Shown here: one piece after another, positions 1 to 5,962 of the stretch
Layout: every line of letters starts with the position of its first letter
Numbering within the stretch: position 1 is the first letter of the stretch
Source of the DNA: DATFNV01 sp035266225
Lineage (GTDB): Bacteria > Planctomycetota > Planctomycetia > Gemmatales > Gemmataceae
Assembly: GCA_035266225.1 (NCBI GenBank)
Contig: DATFNV010000383.1
Span: forward strand, 1 to 7,106
Length of the DNA: 7,106 nucleotides
Direction of reading: 5' to 3'
Translations under genes and position numbers: made by a program
The notes under the pieces: model-generated
Told to the model about the DNA's origin: nothing
Databases searched by the model: none
What the model saw: the letters and a program-made list of their open reading frames with translations, nothing else

Positions 1-3000
1 ACTTCATGGTGCGCTACCGCCCCGAGTTGCCCACGGAGAAGGATCGCCGCCATCGGGACTGGGTGTTCCTGTTCGAGTCGTCCGGCGACCGCGACCCCTT
101 GCTGGCCCGCGTGCAGATCGACGTGATCCGCACCCTCCTGGCCAACGCGGAGCACGACGACACCTTCGCCATCGTCACCGCCGCCACGCGCGCCGGCAGC
201 TACGCAACAGAGGCCAAGCCGGCCACCCCCGAGAACGTCGCGGCCGCGGTGCAGTTTCTCGAAGGGACGCACCTCGTCGGCCTCCTCGACCTGGGCAAGG
301 CCCTGGCGGCCGCCGAGCCGTTCCTCAAGTCGGCGCAGAACCCGTACCTCGTCCACGTCGGCTCGGGGCTGCCTGTCCTGGGCGAGACGAAGGCCGACGT
401 GCTGGCCAAGCGTCTGCCGGACGGCGTACCCTACGTCGGTGTCGGCGTCGGCAAGCGCTGGAACCGCGCCCTCATGAAGGCGGCGGCCGAGCGCAGCGGC
501 GGCTTCTTCACGCAGATCAACCCCGACGAGCCGGTCAACTGGCGCTCGTTCGAGCTGTACTCGGCGCTGACGGCGCCGCGGCTGCTCGACGTCAAGGTGG
601 TCGATGACGCCGAGAAGGCGACCTTCCTCACCTGCGCCAGCGCCGTCAGCCAGGGCGAGGAGGTTTGCGCCCTCGCCAGCCTGCCGGCGGGCGCGAAGCT
701 GCCCGAGGCGGTGACCGTCACCGGCACCCTCGACGGCAAGACGTTCTCGCGCTCCGTGCCGGTCAAGAACGTCACCAGCAACGCCGGCGTCCTGCCGCGC
801 ACCTGGGCCCGGTTGGAGATCGACCGTCTCCTCGCCGAGAATGCCCAGGGGAACCGGGCCCGCATCGTCCAGCTGAGCATGGCCTCCTACGTCATGACGC
901 CGTTCACGTCGCTGCTGGTGCTGGAGAACGAGCAGATGTACGCCCAGTTCGGCGTGGACCGCGGCCGCAAGGACCACTGGGCCATGTACCCGTGCCCGAA
1001 CACGATCCCCGTGGTCTACGAGCCGGTCGATGGCATGGCGGCCGTGGCGAAGGCGACGCCGGCGGTCAAGCCGAGCGCCGAGCAGGTGCTGGCGACGATC
1101 CTCGTCCACGTGCCGCCGCGAGCCTTCGCCGACGGCGCCGCCGCGGCCGAACCTCGCGCCGTCACGATGTACGACCTGTACGCCGGGGCCTTCGGCCTGC
1201 CGGTGTCCGCAGTCCTCGACGGCATCGGGAAGGATCAGGTCTTCAACTTCTGGATGGGCTTCGATGACCCGGTGGCTCCGAAGGGGGAGACCAAGGTTCT
1301 CGAGACGGGAGCGAAGGATCCGCGGGCGGGCGATACGAAACGGCCCATCTCGCTCCCGGTGGCAGCCCCCCAGACTTCCGCCGGCGGGATGCCGGCGCCG
1401 TCTCTGCCCCCTCCTTCGCAGCCGGGCGGATTCCCCGGTGGCCCGTTCGGCGGCGCGGGGCCCGGGTTTGGCGGCGGCGGGATGGTGCCTCCCGGCGGCG
1501 GCATCGGCGGCATCGGTGGCGGCGGCATCGGCGGCAGCAGTGGTGGCTTTGGCAACAGCAGCACCGGGCAGTTCTCCTTCGCCGGGGGCACCGCGTCCAG
1601 CTTTAGCGGCGGTGGCGGCAGCAGCAGCTTCGCCGGCAGCAGCGGCAGCGGCAGCAGCGGCAGCTTCAGCGGGACCAGTGGCAGCGGCTCCTACCGCGGC
1701 AGCAGCAGCCAACTCGGCGGCGTCTCGCCGATGAACGCCTTCGCCTCCAGCTTCCCCAGTCTGCAGACGCCGTTCGGTTCCGGACAGATCAACTACGCAC
1801 CGTACTTCCGACAGACGGGCATGTCGTGGCAAGGCGCGGGCACGGCTGCCACCGCCAATCCGTATAACTTCGAGTCGCTGCCTCTGCATTATGGCTACGT
1901 CTCTCCCTACCTTCTCGGGAAGGGTGGTGACAAGGAGGACAAGGACCGCAAACGAGACATGAAAGAGCCCGACCTGCTCCGCTCCTTTGATGGCATGCCC
2001 CCCCTCCGGCGGAACGGTTTCGATGCCCCTCCGGCGGAGGACGAGAAGACCTTCGGGCGCGACGCCGCCGAGCTGATACGGCTGAAGAAGATGCTCGCGG
2101 CAGAGGGCAAGGAGCAACCCCGAAAGGGTGCCAAGGACGACGTGGAGGATGCAGATTGGTCCGACCCCGCGCGACGGGTCGCGACCGAGCGGTTGCGATG
2201 GGCTGCGGCCCGCGCCGCCGGCCCGAACGGGACGCTGCCGGCCCTCATGGGCGGCTTCCGCCCCGACGGCTTGCTCTACCGCCCGCCGAGCTTCGCCCCC
2301 GACGGCCGGCTCTTCACCGACCTCATGGCCTTCGCTCCCGGCCTGAACACGAGCCCCGCCGACGTCCTCGGCGTCCTCGAAGCCGAGGCGGCCCCCGACC
2401 CCGCCGACGCCCCCGGTGTGATCGAGCCCGCCGCCCGCGCCCTCATCGACGGCGCCCGCGCCGCCGGCTGGCGCACCCTTGCCCTTCCCGCCGCCGGCGG
2501 GGCGGCCGCCTGGTCCGTCTCCTTCGACGGCAGCGGCCGTTACGCCGCCGAGCGCGTGCTCTCCTCCGGCCTCAAGGAGCACCTCATCTGCGACGGCAAG
2601 GAATTGCTTCATCTCTACCCCGAATTGGGCCTGGGCAGCCGCCGCACGGTGACGCGCTTCCACCGGGCCGAGTTCGCCGATCTGGTTCCCTGGGTCCTGC
2701 CGCCCGCGAAGGATCTGGCCCACGGTTTCGACCTCAAGTGCGTGGGCGAGCGGACCGTCGTCCTGGCGCCGCGCGGCCTCAAGGCCGATCAAGTGGCCCT
2801 GGTCGTGCAGATGGTCTTCGCCGACGACGGCCGGCTCGACGAGCGCCGGCTGGTCGAGCTGCCGAAGAACAAGGTCCTCCGCCGCGAAACCTACGCGACC
2901 AACGGGACCGTGAAGCTCCTCGACGCCGATGACAAGGAGTTGTCGCAGCGCAAGCTGGCGGTCAAGGCGGGCGGGGCGCCCGACCTCGACCCGGAGACGA

Positions 3001-4685
3001 AAGACCTCGTCGTGCTGCCGATGCCCCTGCGGACGCGGCCCCACCTCGTCCAGCAGCCCGGCGCCGCGGGCGGCGACGTCAACACGATGGAACGCACGGC
3101 GTGGCTGGCGCTGCTGGCGAGCGATGCCGCGACCGGCAACACGATGTACCTGGCGGGCGCCATCGTCACCCGAGCCTGGAACCTATCCGATCCCCGCCTC
3201 GGCTTCGACGCCCTGCTGCTGTCGGCGGGCTACGACGTCAACGCGCTGCAGCTGCCGGCCAACAGCAAGGCGCCGCTGGCCCGCTACATCGCCTGGATCA
3301 AGCAGACCGAACAGCTCGGCGAGGGGAAGGACGACCTCGACGGCGGGCTTCTGCGCGGCCTGGCGGAGGTGCAGTCGGTCCTTCGCGCCTGGCAGAACCA
3401 GGGGGCTCCCATGACGGATGGGGACGCGGCCCGCGCCGTCAAGGCGATTCGCGAGGCGAAATCGCCGATCTTCGCCTGGGCCGTCGTCGTGCAAGTGTTG
3501 CGCACCCCGGACAACAGAGTCACCGCGAGGGGCGGCCGGGCGAAGGTGCAGCGCGACGTGCTGGAGGCGGCCTGCACTTCGCTGAAGGACGTCCCCGGCC
3601 TGTCCTACGCGGCCCGGTACGAGTTCGCCCGTCACCTCGCGGAGAACGGCGAGCGTGCCGAGGCCCGCAAGCGCTTCGCCGAGCTGTACGAGGAGACCGC
3701 CAGGACGGGCTCCCTGCCGCCGCTGGACCGCGGCTTCCGGCAGGCGCTCAAGGCCGACGGCAAGGAGGCGGATCTCTTCGCCGAGCTGCTGCGCAAGAGG
3801 GCGACTGACTTGGTCAAGGACGGCCGGCGCGTGGCGGCAGTCGCCCTGGCGTGGCAGTGCTGGGAGCTGGAGGCCCCGGCGCTGGCGGACGAACTGCTGT
3901 CCGCGGCCCTCGAGGGCATTTCGGATCGCACGGACCGGGCGGCCCCGACGCTCGCCTCCGTGGAGTACCTGTCGCAGACGCACCAGTACGATCGGGCCGA
4001 CAAGCTCCTCCAGGGGCTGCTGGCCGACGAGAAGTTTGCCCGGCACCCCGGCCTGTGGCGCATGGGCTACCAGTTGGCGGTGCAGCGCAAACAGCCGGCG
4101 CGGGCCTTCACCTGCCTGGCCCAGGCGCTGGAGTTGGAGTACCGCGAGATGCCCGTGTGGATCGACCTGGCGGCGGTGCGCCGCGATTACGGGGCGCTCC
4201 TCACCCACTACGCCGAGGTGGTGCGTGCCACGGCGACGCTCGGCCAAAAGCCGCCGGCCGACCTGGCCGCGAAGGTGGTGCGGGCCGCCGACCGCTGGCG
4301 CTGGCTCGACGTGGACGGCTCGGCGGCGTGCGCCGCCGCGTTCCAGGGACTGCGCGGGCTGGCTCAGCCGGACCTCGCCTGGGACTACCTGCTCATGTCG
4401 TCCGGGGCCGACCGGGAAGGGTTCGCGTGGGCCGGTCTGGCGCAGTCGTTGCAGCAGGAGGAGGACTTTGACCTGGCAGAGCGGGCCTACGAGCAGGCGT
4501 GTGCCAGTAACCCGGGGAATCCCGATCTGATGCGGGCCCGGGCCGACAACCTGCTACGGGCCGGCCGTGCGGCGGAGGGACGCGAGTTGCTCCGACAGAT
4601 CGGCGACGTGCCCGCGCCGCCGCCCGCGCCGCCGCCCGCGCCGCTGCCCGAGCCGACCAAGCCGGAAAAGCCCCGTAGCCCGTAG
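1..4685 (+). CDS. Giant VIT/VWA-type protein with Gly/Ser-rich linker and TPR-like C-terminal half (5' partial)
   Basis: The frame is open to the window's left edge and ends at TAG 4683-4685. The first ATG, at 6, has no visible ribosome binding site and opens directly on a strand-like MVRYRP segment just before the VWA domain, so the real start is probably upstream, perhaps with a VIT domain. Residues below count from that ATG (1559 visible). Residues 18-190 look like a VWA fold: strand WVFLFESSGD (19-28), a GTHL loop with Thr88, then strand YLVHVGSG (114-121). Residues 263-312 (LPRTWARLEIDRLL ... MTPFTSLLVLENEQMY) match the tail following VWA in VIT/VWA proteins. Then come a Gly/Ser-rich linker (about 474-572), a charged segment (638-720), a beta-rich part around 836-935 (SGLKEHLICDGKELLHLYPE), helical repeats (about 1200-1410), a TPR-like pair (about 1473-1532) and a Pro-rich tail (1533-1559). 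Such proteins are usually extracytoplasmic scaffolds; the exact function is unknown. VWA/VIT assignment is fairly firm; the second half is unassigned. Confidence 0.88.
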   Translation, partial: FMVRYRPELPTEKDRRHRDWVFLFESSGDRDPLLARVQIDVIRTLLANAEHDDTFAIVTAATRAGSYATEAKPATPENVAAAVQFLEGTHLVGLLDLGKALAAAEPFLKSAQNPYLVHVGSGLPVLGETKADVLAKRLPDGVPYVGVGVGKRWNRALMKAAAERSGGFFTQINPDEPVNWRSFELYSALTAPRLLDVKVVDDAEKATFLTCASAVSQGEEVCALASLPAGAKLPEAVTVTGTLDGKTFSRSVPVKNVTSNAGVLPRTWARLEIDRLLAENAQGNRARIVQLSMASYVMTPFTSLLVLENEQMYAQFGVDRGRKDHWAMYPCPNTIPVVYEPVDGMAAVAKATPAVKPSAEQVLATILVHVPPRAFADGAAAAEPRAVTMYDLYAGAFGLPVSAVLDGIGKDQVFNFWMGFDDPVAPKGETKVLETGAKDPRAGDTKRPISLPVAAPQTSAGGMPAPSLPPPSQPGGFPGGPFGGAGPGFGGGGMVPPGGGIGGIGGGGIGGSSGGFGNSSTGQFSFAGGTASSFSGGGGSSSFAGSSGSGSSGSFSGTSGSGSYRGSSSQLGGVSPMNAFASSFPSLQTPFGSGQINYAPYFRQTGMSWQGAGTAATANPYNFESLPLHYGYVSPYLLGKGGDKEDKDRKRDMKEPDLLRSFDGMPPLRRNGFDAPPAEDEKTFGRDAAELIRLKKMLAAEGKEQPRKGAKDDVEDADWSDPARRVATERLRWAAARAAGPNGTLPALMGGFRPDGLLYRPPSFAPDGRLFTDLMAFAPGLNTSPADVLGVLEAEAAPDPADAPGVIEPAARALIDGARAAGWRTLALPAAGGAAAWSVSFDGSGRYAAERVLSSGLKEHLICDGKELLHLYPELGLGSRRTVTRFHRAEFADLVPWVLPPAKDLAHGFDLKCVGERTVVLAPRGLKADQVALVVQMVFADDGRLDERRLVELPKNKVLRRETYATNGTVKLLDADDKELSQRKLAVKAGGAPDLDPETKDLVVLPMPLRTRPHLVQQPGAAGGDVNTMERTAWLALLASDAATGNTMYLAGAIVTRAWNLSDPRLGFDALLLSAGYDVNALQLPANSKAPLARYIAWIKQTEQLGEGKDDLDGGLLRGLAEVQSVLRAWQNQGAPMTDGDAARAVKAIREAKSPIFAWAVVVQVLRTPDNRVTARGGRAKVQRDVLEAACTSLKDVPGLSYAARYEFARHLAENGERAEARKRFAELYEETARTGSLPPLDRGFRQALKADGKEADLFAELLRKRATDLVKDGRRVAAVALAWQCWELEAPALADELLSAALEGISDRTDRAAPTLASVEYLSQTHQYDRADKLLQGLLADEKFARHPGLWRMGYQLAVQRKQPARAFTCLAQALELEYREMPVWIDLAAVRRDYGALLTHYAEVVRATATLGQKPPADLAAKVVRAADRWRWLDVDGSAACAAAFQGLRGLAQPDLAWDYLLMSSGADREGFAWAGLAQSLQQEEDFDLAERAYEQACASNPGNPDLMRARADNLLRAGRAAEGRELLRQIGDVPAPPPAPPPAPLPEPTKPEKPRSP
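1425..1721 (+). repeat. Gly/Ser-rich low-complexity segment built from GGC/AGC codons
   Basis: Within the giant gene, about 99 codons (residues 474-572) are dominated by Gly and Ser. The first part is Gly/Pro/Ile-rich (GGGIGGIGGGGIGG at 497-510). The second is Ser/Gly-rich (SGSGSSGSFSGTSGSGS at 546-562). The DNA is an irregular run of ggc and agc triplets, so it is slippage-prone and length may vary between strains. The frame stays open through it. It probably acts as a flexible, disordered spacer between the VWA half and the helical half. Confidence 0.85.
4611..4646 (+). repeat. Three tandem 12-bp units encoding PAPP-type repeats
   Basis: Units of cccgcgccgccg lie at 4611-4622 and 4623-4634. 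A third copy at 4635-4646 differs by one base. They are in frame and encode PAPP, PAPP and PAPL in the Pro-rich C-terminal tail of the giant protein, which continues PEPTKPEKPRSP to the stop. Such tails are typically extended linkers; the copy number could change by slippage without breaking the frame. Confidence 0.85.
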
Positions 4686-4702
4686 GGAGTAGGCGCGATG
4701 GC

Positions 4703-4758
4703 CGCTTGCGGCTTAGCGTTCGCTTCACCGGGGTGAAGCGAACGCTAAGCCGCAAGCG
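4703..4758. repeat. Perfect 27-bp inverted repeat with a 2-bp centre
   Basis: The left arm is 4703-4729 and the right arm 4732-4758; the arms are exact reverse complements around a GG centre at 4730-4731. The left arm begins cgcttgcggcttagcg and the right arm ends cgctaagccgcaagcg. CGCT and AGCG tetranucleotides alternate (4703, 4715, 4721, 4737, 4743, 4755), so smaller side hairpins can form inside each arm. It fills most of the gap between two convergent genes. No flanking target-site duplication is evident. It could be a strong terminator stem, a dispersed palindromic repeat of REP or MITE-like type, or both. Confidence 0.92.
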
Positions 4759-4764
4759 CCTTTT
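4703..4764 (+). terminator. Probable intrinsic terminator shared by convergent genes
   Basis: The long GC-rich stem is followed on the + strand by cc and then TTTT at 4761-4764, a short but plausible U-tract for the giant gene, whose stop codon lies 17 bases before the stem. On the - strand the stem begins 4 bases after the TAA of the DUF6807 gene, but the bases beyond it (4702 downwards) contain no T-run. Termination from that side would therefore rely on the hairpin alone or on Rho. The assignment as a terminator is inferred from position and structure. Confidence 0.6.
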
Positions 4765-5788
4765 ACCCCTTCAACTTCACAAACTTCTCGAACGCCTCCG
4801 CCACCTTCCCTTCCTTGACGTCGCCGGGGTGAACCAGGATACCGTAGCGCAGGTTCAGGCGCTCGCCCTTCGGCACCTTCACCAGGTCTGTTTGTCCCTT
4901 GGTGGCGGGAAAGCCGGACTTGTCGCGCCCAAACGGGTTGGCGGCCATGAGGCCATAGCCACGGCTGTGCCAGGCGGCCGCCGCCTTGTTGGCCGGGTCG
5001 TCGAAGATGGCGATGCCCGCCTCCTTGCCGTCGAGGGTGCCCGAGTAGTCGCACCACTTCGAGTGCTGGCCCCACACGGCCTTCTCGCCCGACTTGCCGT
5101 CGGCGTTGGTCAGCCGGCCCGCCCCGCCCTTGGCCCCCTTCGGCGGCGCCTCGCGGATGACGTCGTTGACGCGCACGCCCATGCTCCCTTCCTTGGTGTC
5201 GCCGAAGGTGATGGCTGCCACGCTGGCCTTCAGGTCGATGTCGAGGACGAGCAAGCGCGACTCGCCCAGGGCGTACAGCGAGATGGTCCGCGTCTCGTCC
5301 AGCACTTTCGTGCCAGTGGCCGTGCGCCACTCGTTCTTGGTGACGACGCTGGCGTGGTCGTTGGCGTTCTTCGGCTCGCCGACGTGGACGCAGACGATGC
5401 GGCCGTGGCCCTTCTCTTCGGACCAGAAGTCGATGCCCTTGCCCGCCGTGCCGGCCTCGAGCCCCTCGGCGCTGACGTCACCGTGGCAGAACCAGGCCGA
5501 TTTCTGGTGAACGTGGTCGCTGCTGTCGCCCTCCCCGGCCGGCTCCATCGGCCAGGCGCGCGTCACCGCCGCCCCATTGGATGCGGTTAGCGGCCAGAAG
5601 TACGGCTTGGCCAGCGACTCGCCGACGTGGTAGCGCGTCACCATCTCTTTGCCAACGCGAAACTCGAGGACGTCCTTGCTGCCCTTGATGACCACGCCGG
5701 GGCCGTCGGGCGCCGGGGCGGCCGGGGCGGGGAACAGGCAGGCGGCGCCGGCCAGGGCCGCCAGGGAAAGGCACAGTCGCAATCGCAC
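4763..5788 (-). CDS. Secreted DUF6807 (PmoA-like) family protein
   Basis: This is a complete 341-residue gene starting at GTG (5786-5788) and ending TAA (4763-4765). The GTG is chosen because AAGGAG lies 8 bases upstream and translation opens straight into a signal peptide: MRLR, hydrophobic LCLSLAALAGAACLF, then a PAPAAPA stretch suggesting signal peptidase I cleavage near residue 26. Cys17 is not in a proper lipobox. The mature part spans the DUF6807 domain. Recognisable blocks are KPYFWPLTASNG (61-72), DHVHQKSAWFCHGDV (91-105), FGDTKEGSMGVRV (195-207), WCDYSGTLDGKEAGIAIFDD (245-264), WHSRGYGLMAANPFG (273-287) and LRYGILVHPGD (313-323). The family is abundant in planctomycetes. Databases have called it 'methane oxygenase PmoA', but it bears no relation to the membrane subunit of particulate methane monooxygenase; its biochemical role is not established. 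Acidic and His residues in the 91-103 block could be functional. It converges with the giant gene and diverges from the next. Confidence 0.9.
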   Translation of the reverse strand: MRLRLCLSLAALAGAACLFPAPAAPAPDGPGVVIKGSKDVLEFRVGKEMVTRYHVGESLAKPYFWPLTASNGAAVTRAWPMEPAGEGDSSDHVHQKSAWFCHGDVSAEGLEAGTAGKGIDFWSEEKGHGRIVCVHVGEPKNANDHASVVTKNEWRTATGTKVLDETRTISLYALGESRLLVLDIDLKASVAAITFGDTKEGSMGVRVNDVIREAPPKGAKGGAGRLTNADGKSGEKAVWGQHSKWCDYSGTLDGKEAGIAIFDDPANKAAAAWHSRGYGLMAANPFGRDKSGFPATKGQTDLVKVPKGERLNLRYGILVHPGDVKEGKVAEAFEKFVKLKG

Positions 5789-5796
5789 GGGTGGTT

Positions 5797-5802
5797 CTCC
5801 TT
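5797..5802 (-). promoter_or_regulatory. Ribosome binding site deciding the GTG start
   Basis: Read on the - strand, AAGGAG sits 8 bases before the GTG codon at 5788. This near-consensus Shine-Dalgarno sequence, at ideal spacing and directly before a good signal peptide, fixes the non-ATG start of the DUF6807 gene. Confidence 0.8.
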
Positions 5803-5946
5803 CGCTGAGGGTCGGGCGGTCGTCGCGGCTCTTTCTCGTCCGTATACTGACGGGCGGCCTGACACTTGCAGCGACTATAACGGGTATTGTGTACGTGGTC
5901 CACCGTCAGGGCGCGCCGGTGAGCGCCGCGCCCCGGTCCCTGGGAA

Positions 5947-5952
5947 AAGGAG
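5947..5952 (+). promoter_or_regulatory. Ribosome binding site of the downstream secreted-protein gene
   Basis: AAGGAG lies 10 bases before ATG 5963-5965. It supports this ATG as the start, which is also where the signal peptide begins. Confidence 0.8.
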
Positions 5953-5962
5953 TTGGCGAATC

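Larger units (their letters stand above)
5789..5962. promoter_or_regulatory. Divergent intergenic region, probable promoters for both flanking genes
   Basis: This 174-base gap separates the starts of two divergently transcribed genes, so both promoters should lie here. An AT-richer island at about 5841-5893 stands out from GC-rich surroundings. It contains gtatac (5842-5847), actataa (5874-5880) and tattgt (5885-5890). On the + strand TATAAC at 5876-5881, and on the - strand TATAGT (5874-5879) or TATACG (5841-5846), are -10-like. None has a convincing -35 at proper spacing, so no exact promoter is claimed. Nearer the + gene, GGGCGCG (5909-5915) and CGCGCCC (5927-5933) could pair in the 5' leader, though short GC-rich pairings arise easily here. 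Confidence 0.35.

Noticed and set aside
665..1734. Overlapping + strand frames (200 and 234 codons) inside the giant gene
   Set aside because: They are out-of-frame shadows, rich in Arg/Ala/Pro/Ser, while the main frame has recognisable VWA-family sequence throughout.
3183..4247. Long antisense open frame (354 codons) opposite the giant gene
   Set aside because: It is a by-product of GC-rich codon bias in the real + strand gene. Its translation is Arg/Gly/Leu/Val-rich without domains or a ribosome binding site.
4706..4755. Two opposite-strand frames both beginning MRLSVRFT
   Set aside because: The shared peptide is simply the two arms of the perfect palindrome read in opposite directions, not a duplicated gene start.
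4703..4758. CRISPR repeat or tRNA-like element
   Set aside because: There is only one palindrome with no spaced copies, and it lacks tRNA features such as a TTC loop and an anticodon arm.
4706..5590. Plus-strand open frame (294 codons) opposite the DUF6807 gene
   Set aside because: It starts inside the palindrome and lies antisense to a recognisable family protein; no domain or ribosome binding site.
5909..5933. GGGCGCG/CGCGCCC leader hairpin as a riboswitch
   Set aside because: Seven GC-only pairs around an 11-base spacer are expected by chance in DNA this GC-rich, and no known aptamer pattern is visible.
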